Shown in pieces: positions 25,159 to 34,553 of a stretch of 64,000 bases of DNA (positions are counted from its first letter, which is position 1; each line of letters starts with the position of its first letter). This stretch comes from Streptomyces asoensis (GTDB lineage: Bacteria > Actinomycetota > Actinomycetes > Streptomycetales > Streptomycetaceae). The DNA lies in NCBI RefSeq assembly GCF_016860545.1, contig NZ_BNEB01000002.1, forward strand, positions 186,001-250,000. The letters are read 5' to 3'. The notes beneath the pieces were generated by a model. It ran no database searches. It had not been told where the DNA came from and saw only the letters and a list, made by a program, of their open reading frames with translations. The translations under genes were made by a program, and so were the position numbers.

Positions 25159-26415
25159 TCAGACGGCCGCGGCCGGGGGAGCGGCGGGGGCCACCGGCTC
25201 TACGGCCGGGCCGGGGATCGTGGCCGTCAGATCCGTCTCCTGCTCCTCGGGGAGCGTGCCGGTGGGCGGCGGGGTGACGACGGCGATCGCGGTGGTGATG
25301 ACACCCGCCGGCTCCTCGGTCGCGTTGACATTCGAGGCGTCGACGACCTCGCGGCGGGAGATCTTCCAGATGGCCGCGCTGGAGGCGATCAGGAAGACCG
25401 CGACCACGGCCGTTCCCCAGTCGCCCAGGTCGGTGACGGACTCGGCGAGCGCGCCCACCAGGGCCGCGGCCGGGAGCGTCAGGCCCCACGCGACGAACAT
25501 GCGGGTCGCGGTCGACCAGCGGACCACGCCCCCCTTGCGGCCGAGGCCCGCGCCCATCACCGAACCGGAGACCGAGTGGGTGGTGGAGAGGGAGAAGCCG
25601 AGGTGGGAGGAGGCCAGGATGACCGTGGCCGCGCTGGTCTGGGCGGCGAAGCCCTGCTGCGGCTGGAGGTCGGTCAGGCCCTTGCCCATGGTGCGGATGA
25701 TGCGCCAGCCGCCGAGGTAGGTGCCGAGCGCGATGGCCAGGCCTGCGGAGAGGATGACCCAGGTGGGCGGGTCGGAGTCGGGGGCCACCGCGCCGCCGGC
25801 CACCAGGGCCAGGGTGATGATGCCCATCGTCTTCTGCGCGTCGTTGGTGCCGTGCGCGAGGGAGACCAGACCGGCCGAGGCGATCTGGCCCGTGCGGTAC
25901 CCCTTGGCCGCGGCCTTGCCGTCGGCCTTCTTGCCGAGGGTGTAGGACAGCCGGGTCGCGAGCATCGCCGCGACGCCCGCGACGATCGGTGCCGCGATCG
26001 CGGGGATCAGCACCTTGGTGACCAGGGCGTCACCGTGCACCGCGCCGGTACCGGCCGAGGCGATGGTGGCGCCGATCAGACCGCCCATCAGGGCGTGCGA
26101 GGAACTGGAGGGCAGACCCACCAGCCAGGTCAGCAGGTTCCAGAGGATCGCGCCGACCAGGGCGGCGAAGATGACCTCGGGACGGATGCCGGTCTCGTCG
26201 ACGAGACCCTTGGAGATCGTGTTGGCGACCTCCACCGAGAGGAAAGCGCCCACAAGGTTGAGCACGGCGGACATGGCCACCGCGACCTTGGGCTTGAGTG
26301 CACCGGTCGAGATGGTGGTGGCCATCGCGTTGGCGGTGTCGTGAAAACCGTTCGTGAAATCGAACGCGAGTGCGGTAACGACCACAATCGCGAGGATCAG
26401 CGAGAAGTTTTCCAT
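25159..26415 (-). CDS. pit: PiT-family low-affinity inorganic phosphate transporter
   Basis: A 418-residue membrane protein with two inverted PHO4 repeats: ALAFDFTNGFHDTANAMAT near the N-terminus and SLAHGTNDAQKTMGI in the middle, both carrying the conserved GxxNDxx-type signature. About ten membrane segments are visible. It cotransports metal-phosphate with protons or sodium. A PHO box lies upstream on the coding strand. The C-terminal ~70 residues form a Pro/Ala/Thr-rich tail probably in the cytoplasm. This corresponds to S. coelicolor PitH2 by neighbourhood. Confidence 0.94.
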   Translation of the reverse strand: MENFSLILAIVVVTALAFDFTNGFHDTANAMATTISTGALKPKVAVAMSAVLNLVGAFLSVEVANTISKGLVDETGIRPEVIFAALVGAILWNLLTWLVGLPSSSSHALMGGLIGATIASAGTGAVHGDALVTKVLIPAIAAPIVAGVAAMLATRLSYTLGKKADGKAAAKGYRTGQIASAGLVSLAHGTNDAQKTMGIITLALVAGGAVAPDSDPPTWVILSAGLAIALGTYLGGWRIIRTMGKGLTDLQPQQGFAAQTSAATVILASSHLGFSLSTTHSVSGSVMGAGLGRKGGVVRWSTATRMFVAWGLTLPAAALVGALAESVTDLGDWGTAVVAVFLIASSAAIWKISRREVVDASNVNATEEPAGVITTAIAVVTPPPTGTLPEEQETDLTATIPGPAVEPVAPAAPPAAAV

Positions 26416-26462
26416 TTACCCAGGCAATCGTTCGAAGTCATTGGCTGGTTGACCGTAAGCAA

Positions 26463-26484
26463 TCCGGGTGAACGGAAGATGAAC
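26463..26484 (-). promoter_or_regulatory. PHO box (two 11-bp direct-repeat units)
   Basis: On the minus strand, GTTCATCTTCC (26474-26484) is followed directly by GTTCACCCGGA (26463-26473). Two adjacent 11-bp units starting GTTCAYC are the PhoP binding site of Streptomyces. The site ends 48 bp upstream of the pit start codon. In this position PhoP could act on the pit promoter. Confidence 0.8.
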
Positions 26485-26976
26485 TGAGAAGGGCATCCGG
26501 GTGTCTGTGTACGGGGGTCGGGAGAGCCCCTCCGCCGCCCGGCCGGGCGCCGTACGGCCGCCCGGCGCCGGCCCTGCCCGACGGGCCGTTCCAGGACGCC
26601 GGACGAGATCCTCGTCACGCCGTGACGGTCGACTCACGAGGGGTGATCGCCGGCCCCGGAACGCCCCTGCCCACGGGTGCCCGGGACCCCTCGGAGCCCG
26701 TCGGCGAGGGGAGCCGGAACGAACCCGTCCACCCGGCCCCGCGCCACCGCGGGACCCCGTGCCGGAACCCCCCTGCCCGCCCCCGAGCCCTCGATGCCGG
26801 AACTCACCGCCGGGCCCGTACCGCCCCCCGCCCCCGGCCGGCGCGGCCCCGCCGGTCCGGCCCTCGCCGGCGGTCATCGTGTACGAAACGCCCACCGCGA
26901 CCTCGGCCCGGACCCCGCCGGTGCGTGACGGGCGGGTTCTCCGGCGGCGGCCCGCCGCGGCTGGCAGGATCGCGGC
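26485..26976. other. Gene-free interval between pit and the aldolase gene
   Basis: About 490 bp with open frames on both strands but no coding-like protein in any of them: the translations are Pro/Arg/Gly-rich and low in complexity. It holds the two divergent promoters and upstream regions of pit (minus) and the aldolase gene (plus). Beyond the PHO box I can identify no further element. Confidence 0.5.
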
Positions 26977-27702
26977 ATGGCTGAGCAGCGGCACGAGCAG
27001 GTGGACGCCCGGGAGCGCCGAGGCGCACCGGACCGGGAACGACCGGGCCGGCACGCGGTGCTCGAGGAGGCACGGGCCTGGGAGGCCCTCGTCACGACGG
27101 CCCGCCGCACGGTGGCCGACCAGCTGGTCGTCGGCACCTCCGGCAACGTCTCCGTACGCGTCGGCGACACCGTGCTCGTCACCCCTTCGGGTGTGCCCTA
27201 CGACCGGCTCACCCCGGACGACGTCACGGGCGTCGACCTCACCGGCCGGCAGGTCCTCGGCACCCTGCGCCCGACCAGCGAGCTGCCCATGCACCTGGCC
27301 GTCTACCGCACCACGGACGCCGAGGCGATCGTCCACACCCACGCCGTGCACGCGACCGCCGTCTCGACCCTCGTCACCGAGCTGCCCCGCGTCCACTACA
27401 TGGCGGGCGCGCTCGGCGGCCCCGTCCGGGTCGCCCCCTACGCGGCCTACGGCACCCAGGAGTTGGCCGACCACATGCTCACGGCCCTCGCCGGCCGCAG
27501 CGGCTGCCTGCTGCGCAACCACGGCACCCTCACCTACGGCACCACCCTCGACCAGGCCTACGACCGCACGGCCCAACTGGAGTGGATGTGCCGCCTGTGG
27601 CTGACCGCCGCCTCGGTACCCGGCCTGGAACCCTCGCTGCTGACGGAGGAACAGATCGCCGAGGCGGGCGAACGGCTGCGCGGGTACGGCCAGCGCGACT
27701 GA
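26977..27702 (+). CDS. Class II aldolase/adducin family protein (fuculose-phosphate-aldolase-like)
   Basis: A 241-residue protein. After a charged, poorly conserved N-terminus (residues 1-35) come GTSGNVSVRVGD, VTPSGVPYD, the zinc site VHTHAVHATAVS and CLLRNHGTLTYG with the third histidine. The family cleaves sugar phosphates through a Zn2+ enediolate, releasing a C3 or C2 fragment, but several members act on other substrates. It stands alone between intergenic gaps. The first 30 residues may be untranslated if a later start is used; no ribosome binding site settles this. Confidence 0.85.
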   Translation: MAEQRHEQVDARERRGAPDRERPGRHAVLEEARAWEALVTTARRTVADQLVVGTSGNVSVRVGDTVLVTPSGVPYDRLTPDDVTGVDLTGRQVLGTLRPTSELPMHLAVYRTTDAEAIVHTHAVHATAVSTLVTELPRVHYMAGALGGPVRVAPYAAYGTQELADHMLTALAGRSGCLLRNHGTLTYGTTLDQAYDRTAQLEWMCRLWLTAASVPGLEPSLLTEEQIAEAGERLRGYGQRD

Positions 27703-27838
27703 CCCGCCCGCCCCGCCGCCGCGCCCGCCCGGCGCACCGCCCGCACCCCGCCGTGCCCGGCCCCGCCCGCCTCCCGTCGCCGTCCCCCGGCCACCCTCAC
27801 CACTGGCCGGGAGGTGGACGGGCCAGGACACTGGACGC

Positions 27839-28975
27839 GTGCGCACTGTCAAAGCGACGGCCGCCGCCGTCACCGCCGCCCTGGCCGCCTCCGCCGTCAG
27901 TGTCGCCGCCGGCCGGCTGGCCAGCGACGCCGCGCTGAAGGCGTCTCCCGGCCGCCCGCTGCCCACCGAACCGCGGCTCACCGTGCACGGCACGGCCGCC
28001 GGCCGGATCACGCTCACCCGGGACCTGGCCGCCCTGCGCCCCGGCACCTACGGCCTCGCCGGCAACGGCTCCCACGCCGTCGTGGGCCCGGTCCTGCCCA
28101 CCGCCGCGGCCTCCGCCGACACCGTCGTGCGCCGCCTGGAGCGGGTCACCCACGGCACCCTGGACCCCGGCGACGCCGTCTGGCTCACCCCCAACCTCCA
28201 TGTCGGCAACCCCGGCAGCGCCCTCGGCCTCGACCACGCCGACATCGACGTCCCCGGCGAGCTGGGCAACCTGCCCGCCTGGTTCGTCCCCGCGGCGCGC
28301 CGCACCTGGGTGATCGCCGTGCACGGCCTGGGCACCACCCGGGAACACGCCCTGAACGTCATGGGCTTCCTGCACCGCAGGCACTTCCCCGTGCTGGCCC
28401 TCGCCCACCGCGGCGACCTCGGCGCGCCCCGCTCCCCGGACGGCCTGAACCACCTCGGCGCCACCGAGTGGCGCGACCTGGACGCGGCCATGCGGTACGC
28501 GGTGCGCTACGGCGCCGAACGCCTCGTGCTGTTCGGCTGGTCCACCGGCGCCACCATGGCCCTGCGCGCCGCCGCCGACTCGGGGCTGCGCGACCTCGTC
28601 TCCGGGCTCGTCCTGGACTCCCCGGTCCTCGACTGGCGGACCACCGTGCGCGCCCTCGCCGCCGCGCGGCACACCCCCGGCGCGCTGCTGCCGCTCGCGG
28701 TCCGCGCCGCCGAGGGCCGCACCGGCCTGCACTCGGGCCCCGGCGGCCACGGCGACGCGGTGGCCGACCCGGACCGGCTGAGGGTCCCGACGCTCGTCCT
28801 GCACGGCCCCGACGACACCGTCGCCCCCTGGGGCCCCTCCCGCCGCCTCGCCGGCCGCCGCCCCGAGCTGGTCACCCTGCACACCGTCCCGCACGCGCCG
28901 CACGGCGCCATGTGGAACCCCGACCCGGCCGCCTACGAGGAGGCCCTGCGCCGCTTCCTGACCCCGCTGATGTGA
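27839..28975 (+). CDS. Alpha/beta hydrolase with N-terminal membrane anchor
   Basis: A 378-residue protein. Residues 1-30 are a Lys/Arg start followed by an Ala/Val-rich segment, either an uncleaved anchor or a signal peptide. The hydrolase core begins around residue 155 with WVIAVHGLGTTREHA (oxyanion loop). GWSTGATMAL gives the nucleophilic serine, LVLHGPDDTVAPW the acid, and VPHAPHGAMW the catalytic histidine. The region before the core (about 40-150) is a lid-like domain seen in Streptomyces homologues. The substrate is unknown; an extracytoplasmic esterase or peptidase is likely. Confidence 0.82.
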   Translation: MRTVKATAAAVTAALAASAVSVAAGRLASDAALKASPGRPLPTEPRLTVHGTAAGRITLTRDLAALRPGTYGLAGNGSHAVVGPVLPTAAASADTVVRRLERVTHGTLDPGDAVWLTPNLHVGNPGSALGLDHADIDVPGELGNLPAWFVPAARRTWVIAVHGLGTTREHALNVMGFLHRRHFPVLALAHRGDLGAPRSPDGLNHLGATEWRDLDAAMRYAVRYGAERLVLFGWSTGATMALRAAADSGLRDLVSGLVLDSPVLDWRTTVRALAAARHTPGALLPLAVRAAEGRTGLHSGPGGHGDAVADPDRLRVPTLVLHGPDDTVAPWGPSRRLAGRRPELVTLHTVPHAPHGAMWNPDPAAYEEALRRFLTPLM

Positions 28976-29189
28976 CCCGCCGCAGATCCCGGCCGCCCAC
29001 CGCGCGGGTCCGCTCCCGGCCCGCGCGGACGCGGGCTCCCGGACCGGTCCCGCCGGTTCCGTTCAAGCCCGTACCACTGGCCTGAACGCACCCGCCGACC
29101 CCGCGCGGAACCCGGTGCCTTGGCCAGTCCCGTAGCCCGCCGTGACATTCCGTTTGGGTTTTCGGACCGTCAACCGGAAGACTGCACCC

Positions 29190-30626
29190 GTGACGTCCCG
29201 TATCCCGCGCGACTCCAGGCTTCGACTCGTCCGCCCGCGACCCCTGGCCGCCGCACCCTCAGCTGTGAACGAGCGGCGCCCGCGCCGCCCCGCACCCCGC
29301 CCGCCGGAGGGCACCCCGGCCCCCGCGGAGCTGGCCAGAATGGCGCGCTCCGGACTGGCCGCCGCGGCCCGCGTCGCCCGCTGGGCCGACAACGCCCTCG
29401 GCCCCGGCCGAGACGCCGCCACGGCCGACGGCAAGGCCACCCTCTCCGACGCGACCGCCGAACGCGCGGCCGCCGATCTGGGCCTGACCACGGACCGGGT
29501 CCGTGCCGACTGGGACACCGCCCGCCTCGCCGGTCTCGTCGAGGTGCACGGCGACAGCGCCCGCCCCGGCTGGCGCCTGCGCGCCTGGAACCGCGACGAC
29601 AGCGCCGTCCTGCGCGGCTGGGTCGCCCTGTTCGACGCCTGGTCGCTGGCCTCCCCGGAACCCGGGGACCAGGAGCCCGGCGCGGTGGCCGAGGTCGTCT
29701 CGGCCATGCCCCAGGTGCTCTCCTTCCTCCAGCTCTCCGCCGGGCCCGTCCCCGTGGAGCAGCTGCTGGACCTGCTGCGCCAGCGCGTCACCGAACTGCG
29801 CACCGAACGCTGCGAGGTGCCCTACGGCGCCGGTTCGGAACCCGCGACCCCCCTCGCCCCGGTCCTCTCCGCCGACGCCGACCCGGCGGAGCCCGCGCAC
29901 AACGCCGAACTCGCCCCGCTGCTCGACTGGGCGCTGCACGCCCTCGCCGCCGTGGGCGCCCTCACCTGCGGCTCGGGCCAGGCCACGCTGACACCGCTGG
30001 GCAGCTGGGCGGTGTGGGTCAAGCTGGAGCAGATCTGCGTCGCCGCGCAGAGCCCGGCCGGCAACATCGAGCAGTCGGCCGAGGCCATGCTGCGCGGCTG
30101 CGCCCAGCTGCGCCCCAACGCGGCCCGCGCGGAGTACCGCGCCTGGCTGGCCGCCCGGACCGTCGGCAGCGCCGTCGCCGAACTGCTCCTCGCCGCCCGG
30201 GGCGACGACGCCCTGCTGCGCGGCCTCGCCTTCGAGGCGCTGCGCGTCGTCGGCGCCCCCGCCGAGCCCGACGTCCGCGCGGTCGTCGACGAGCCGGCGC
30301 TGCGGCCGTACGCGCTGCTGTGGCTCGCCGAACACGACGGCGTCGACCCGGAGGACGCCCACGAGGTGCTCACCCGGCAGGAGGCCACCTGGCTGTGGGT
30401 CGACACCGCCGCGGCCGTGGCCGACCACGGGGAGGCGCCGATGCTCGTGCGCCATCTGGAGTCCGCCCTTCAGCCGACCGTCCCCGCGCTGCTGACCGAG
30501 GTGCGGGCGGTCGGGCATCCGCGCACCGTGCAGGTGCTCGTGGCGCTCGCCGCCGCGCATCCCGACCCGGCGCTCGCCAAGGCCGTCCGCCGGGCCGCGT
30601 TCCAGGTGCACACCGGGGGCAGCTGA
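29190..30626 (+). CDS. Conserved hypothetical protein (helical, winged-helix-like N-terminus)
   Basis: About 478 residues from the GTG at 29190, which has GGAAG 9 bp upstream; an in-frame GTG 16 codons earlier is less likely. I do not recognise a named domain. Residues 20-70 are basic and Pro-rich. The next 80 or so residues resemble an HTH unit (TAERAAADLGLTTDRVRADW), followed by helical repeats similar to HEAT-type, with FEALRVVG and repeated VRAV-type helices at the C-terminus. No signal peptide or membrane segment is seen, so it is cytoplasmic. By position it matches a gene found in all Streptomyces next to the aldolase and hydrolase. Confidence 0.7.
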   Translation: MTSRIPRDSRLRLVRPRPLAAAPSAVNERRPRRPAPRPPEGTPAPAELARMARSGLAAAARVARWADNALGPGRDAATADGKATLSDATAERAAADLGLTTDRVRADWDTARLAGLVEVHGDSARPGWRLRAWNRDDSAVLRGWVALFDAWSLASPEPGDQEPGAVAEVVSAMPQVLSFLQLSAGPVPVEQLLDLLRQRVTELRTERCEVPYGAGSEPATPLAPVLSADADPAEPAHNAELAPLLDWALHALAAVGALTCGSGQATLTPLGSWAVWVKLEQICVAAQSPAGNIEQSAEAMLRGCAQLRPNAARAEYRAWLAARTVGSAVAELLLAARGDDALLRGLAFEALRVVGAPAEPDVRAVVDEPALRPYALLWLAEHDGVDPEDAHEVLTRQEATWLWVDTAAAVADHGEAPMLVRHLESALQPTVPALLTEVRAVGHPRTVQVLVALAAAHPDPALAKAVRRAAFQVHTGGS

Positions 30627-30636
30627 CCGGCCCCCG

Positions 30637-30664
30637 CGCGGAGCTCCCCGGGGAGCTCCGCGCC
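30637..30664. terminator. 28-bp perfect palindrome, bidirectional terminator
   Basis: The 14 bases 30637-30650 are exactly complementary to 30651-30664 with no spacer, so RNA from either strand folds into a strong GC hairpin. It lies between the 3' ends of the converging hypothetical and VOC genes and can terminate both. Confidence 0.8.
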
Positions 30665-30710
30665 CGGCCCGGGCAGGCCCCGGCGGGTCCTGCGAGGGGG
30701 CGGGGCGCCC

Positions 30711-31121
30711 TCAGCCCTGTAGCTCGGGCGCGTAGGTGCCGAAGCTCCAGAGGTTGCCCTCGAGGTCGCGGGCCAGGTAGTCGCGGGAGCCGTAGTCCTG
30801 GTCCGTCGGGGGCGTCAGGACCTCCACGCCGTGTTCCACGGCCCGCCGGTGGTGTGCGTCCACGTCGTCCACCACCACGTACACCCCGGCCGGACCCCCG
30901 TCCTTCATCGCCGTGTCGAAGACACCGCCGCGCCCCTTGGAACCGAGCATCACCACGCCGTTGCCCTGCGCCAGCTCGGCGTGTACGACCGCGCCGTCCT
31001 CTCCCTCGTACACGGACAGTTCGGTGAAGCCCAGCGCCTGTGTGAGCTGCCGGATCGCCGCCTTCGCGTCGGCGTACAGCAGTGCCGGGCAGATGCCGGG
31101 CCGCGCGCTCGTGCCTGCCAT
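30711..31121 (-). CDS. VOC (glyoxalase/bleomycin-resistance fold) family protein
   Basis: A 136-residue protein with two beta-alpha-beta-beta-beta units: LLYADAKAAIRQLTQALGF is the typical first helix, and YLARDLEGNLWSFGTYAPE is the typical C-terminal end with the metal-site glutamate position. Members are glyoxalases, dioxygenases or drug-binding proteins, and the substrate here is unknown. I place the start at the ATG at 31121, which has GGGGAG 8 bp upstream. The longer frame starting at 31184 has no ribosome binding site and a non-family N-terminus. Confidence 0.85.
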   Translation of the reverse strand: MAGTSARPGICPALLYADAKAAIRQLTQALGFTELSVYEGEDGAVVHAELAQGNGVVMLGSKGRGGVFDTAMKDGGPAGVYVVVDDVDAHHRRAVEHGVEVLTPPTDQDYGSRDYLARDLEGNLWSFGTYAPELQG

Positions 31122-31275
31122 GCGGATCACTCCCCTGGGATCGATGCCGGTGCCGGATTCGTCCGCCGTCGCCCAGTCTGGCACCCGCCACCGACAACGC
31201 CCCGCGACACCGGCGCACCGGGCGCGGGCGAAGATCGAACACCTGAAGCCAGAAAAAGTGCTTGCATCGGCCCGT

Positions 31276-31281
31276 TAGACT
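31276..31281 (+). promoter_or_regulatory. -10 element placed for leaderless transcription of the leader ORF
   Basis: TAGACT at 31276-31281 matches the TANNNT actinobacterial -10 element and is followed by 6 bases and then the ATG at 31288. That puts the likely transcription start on the A of this ATG. No clear -35 sequence is seen 16-19 bp upstream. Confidence 0.55.
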
Positions 31282-31287
31282 GGCCTC

Positions 31288-31311
31288 ATGGCCATTCTCC
31301 TCGCGCATTAG
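31288..31311 (+). CDS. Seven-codon leader ORF upstream of the ABC-F gene
   Basis: ATG GCC ATT CTC CTC GCG CAT TAG encodes M-A-I-L-L-A-H. It starts at the predicted 5' end of the mRNA and ends 59 bp before the ABC-F start. Directly after its stop, GGCGGGA (31314-31320) can pair with TCCCGCC (31338-31344). Short leader peptides that stall antibiotic-bound ribosomes are known to control several ABC-F genes in other bacteria. Function here is inferred from this layout and is unproven. Confidence 0.5.
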   Translation: MAILLAH

Positions 31312-31370
31312 ACGGCGGGAACGTCCTCAGCCGCCCATCCCGCCAACGACCCCCGCACTGGAGTCTGTCC

Positions 31371-32969
<1,599 letters not shown>

Positions 32970-33020
32970 CCGGCCCGGCGGGCCGCGGCCACGGGCCGTC
33001 CGCCGCGCGCTCCGACGGGT

Positions 33021-33072
33021 GATCCACGGCGTTGGATCATTCGTCTGGATCATTCGGCCTACCGGTGATCCA
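33021..33072 (+). promoter_or_regulatory. Cluster of four TGATCCA/TGGATCA heptamers upstream of gbn
   Basis: TGATCCA at 33021-33027, TGGATCA at 33034-33040 and 33047-33053, and TGATCCA at 33066-33072. The first three start exactly 13 bp apart. The two central copies sit in a 10-bp direct repeat GGATCATTCG. All contain GATC, and two read GATCAT, matching the GATC(A/T)T target reported for Gbn, the protein encoded 290 bp downstream. Another GATCAT is at 33316-33321, close to the gbn start. Likely an autoregulatory site. Confidence 0.65.
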
Positions 33073-33121
33073 TCATCTGTGTGAGATCTCCTCGTATCGA
33101 GGTGTGTCCTACATCGATTTC

Positions 33122-33156
33122 ACGGCCGATCCCTTTGTCGACAAGGGGTCGGCCGT
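33122..33156 (+). terminator. 14-bp hairpin, probable terminator after ABC-F
   Basis: Bases 33122-33135 pair with 33143-33156 (one G-U pair, 7-base loop). It lies 152 bp downstream of the ABC-F stop and upstream of gbn. It could end ABC-F transcription or be part of the gbn 5' leader, depending on the start site. Confidence 0.5.
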
Positions 33157-33198
33157 CGCGCGTCTCTGACCTGCCCTTTCACGGGACAACCCGTTCGG

Positions 33199-33243
33199 CC
33201 CCACGAACGCCGACAGCTGGAATCCGGCATTCCGTTCGTGGGG
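33199..33243 (+). repeat. 11-bp perfect inverted repeat in the gbn upstream region
   Basis: CCCCACGAACG (33199-33209) is repeated inverted as CGTTCGTGGGG (33233-33243) around 23 bases that contain a further GCCG/CGGC pairing. Long arms and a large loop suggest either an RNA structure in the gbn leader or a protein site. No known operator matches. Confidence 0.5.
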
Positions 33244-33358
33244 ACGCGCTCCTGTCGTCAAAACCCTGTCGCACGGACCTTGCCGAATGGGTGGCCATCA
33301 CGCGCCGGAGGGGTGATCATGAGGATGACCAGAGCGCACTTCCCATGAGGAGGCACGG

Positions 33359-33580
33359 GTGGCCGAGACTCTGAAGAAGGGCAGCCGGGTGACCGGCGCC
33401 GCGCGCGACAAGCTCGCGGCAGACCTGAAGAAGAAGTACGACTCCGGGGCGAGCATCCGGGCGCTGGCCGAGGAAACCGGTCGCTCGTATGGCTTTGTCC
33501 ACCGGATGCTCAGCGAGTCGGGCGTCACGCTGCGCGGGCGCGGCGGGGCGACCCGGGGCAAGAAGGCCGCCTCGTCCTGA
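33359..33580 (+). CDS. gbn: Gbn-type small nucleoid-associated DNA-binding protein (SCO1839-like)
   Basis: A 73-residue basic protein. The N-terminus is Lys-rich (LKKGSRVTGAARDKL, LKKKY) and the central part is a helix-turn-helix (SIRALAEETGRSYGFVHRML), with a Gly/Arg/Lys-rich C-terminal tail. It corresponds to S. coelicolor SCO1839, described as Gbn, a nucleoid-associated protein that binds GATC-containing sites and influences development and antibiotic production. The GTG start follows GAGGAGG by 6 bp. Its own upstream region contains several GATC sites. Identification rests on the HTH sequence and on its place between the ABC-F and enoyl-CoA hydratase genes. Confidence 0.88.
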   Translation: MAETLKKGSRVTGAARDKLAADLKKKYDSGASIRALAEETGRSYGFVHRMLSESGVTLRGRGGATRGKKAASS

Positions 33581-33606
33581 CGCGGGCCGGCCCACCGCCT
33601 TCGGTG

Positions 33607-33672
33607 ACCACCCGGCCGGTGCCCCTCCGGACCCTGAAGGGGCCCGGCGGGATTCCGGATCGGCCGGGTGGT
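33607..33672 (+). terminator. Branched hairpin after gbn
   Basis: ACCACCCGGCCG (33607-33618) pairs perfectly with CGGCCGGGTGGT (33661-33672). Inside the loop GCCCCT pairs with AGGGGC. The structure begins 26 bp after the gbn stop and is a likely terminator. Confidence 0.65.
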
Positions 33673-33687
33673 TACTGTGCAGTCACT

Positions 33688-33709
33688 TAGCTGACCGCTA
33701 GCTGACCGC
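33688..33709 (+). repeat. Two adjacent 11-bp direct repeats before the enoyl-CoA hydratase gene
   Basis: TAGCTGACCGC occurs twice back to back (33688-33698 and 33699-33709), 18 bp before the ATG of the next gene. An 11-bp period puts both copies on one face of the helix. The spacing recalls PHO boxes but the sequence does not match GTTCACC, so the regulator is unknown. Confidence 0.55.
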
Positions 33710-33727
33710 ACCCATCGGAGGCACGAC

Positions 33728-34531
33728 ATGGCCACGCCCGACCAGGAACTCGTTCCCCTGCTCGACAAGGACGGCGTACGCCTCACCGTCGACGACGCGC
33801 TCGCCACGGTGACGCTGGCCAACCCGGCCAAGCGCAACGCGCAGAGCCCCGCCATGTGGCGGGCGTTCGCGGAGGCCGGGCAGCTGGTGCCGGGCTCCGT
33901 CCGCGTGGTCGTGCTGCGCGGCGAGGGCAAGTCCTTCTCCGCGGGGCTCGACCGGCAGATGTTCACGCCCGAGGGGATCGAGGGCGAGCCGTCCTTCATC
34001 GATCTCGCGCGCAGCGGCGACGCCGAACTCGACGCCGCCATCGCCGGGTTCCAGGAGGGCTTCACCTGGTGGCGGCGCAACGACCTCGTGTCCATCGCCG
34101 CCGTCCAGGGCCATGCCATCGGTGCCGGCTTCCAGCTGGCCCTCGCCTGTGATCTGCGGGTCGTCGCCGACGACGTGCAGTTCGCCATGCGGGAGACCGG
34201 CCTCGGCCTCGTACCCGACCTGACGGGCACCCACCCCCTCGTCTCGCTGGTCGGCTACGGCCGCGCCGCCGAGATCTGCCTGACCGGCCGGTTCGTCGGC
34301 GCGCAGGAGGCGGTCGCCTCGGGCCTCGCCAACCTCGCCGTGCCCGCGGCGGAACTCGACGCGGCGGCCCGCGAGCTCGCCGCCGCGGTCCTCGCCGCAC
34401 CCCGGGAGGCCGTCATCGAGACCAAGGCCCTGCTGCGGGGCGCCGCCGACCGCACCTACGACGAGCAGCGCGCCGCCGAGCGGGCCGCCCAGGGCCGCCG
34501 GCTGCGGGACCTGGCCGGGATCGGCGAATGA
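33728..34531 (+). CDS. Enoyl-CoA hydratase/isomerase family protein
   Basis: A 267-residue crotonase-fold protein. LANPAKRNAQSPAMW, the oxyanion-hole strand LRGEGKSFSAGLD, and VQGHAIGAGFQLALACDLRVVADD with GLVPDLTGTH are typical. The family hydrates or isomerises enoyl-CoA thioesters, e.g. in fatty acid degradation; this member's substrate is unknown. The second catalytic glutamate of true hydratases aligns near ETGLGLVPDLTG and appears replaced by Asp, so isomerase or another chemistry is possible. It has an isolated position behind a tandem repeat. Confidence 0.88.
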   Translation: MATPDQELVPLLDKDGVRLTVDDALATVTLANPAKRNAQSPAMWRAFAEAGQLVPGSVRVVVLRGEGKSFSAGLDRQMFTPEGIEGEPSFIDLARSGDAELDAAIAGFQEGFTWWRRNDLVSIAAVQGHAIGAGFQLALACDLRVVADDVQFAMRETGLGLVPDLTGTHPLVSLVGYGRAAEICLTGRFVGAQEAVASGLANLAVPAAELDAAARELAAAVLAAPREAVIETKALLRGAADRTYDEQRAAERAAQGRRLRDLAGIGE

Positions 34532-34553
34532 GCCGCCTCCTCCCGGACCCCGC

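Noticed and set aside
32971..32998. Weak hairpin CGGCCCG/CGGGCCG just after the ABC-F stop
   Set aside because: Seven pairs with a 14-base loop in a GC-rich region is not distinguishable from chance; the larger hairpin at 33122-33156 is the better terminator candidate.
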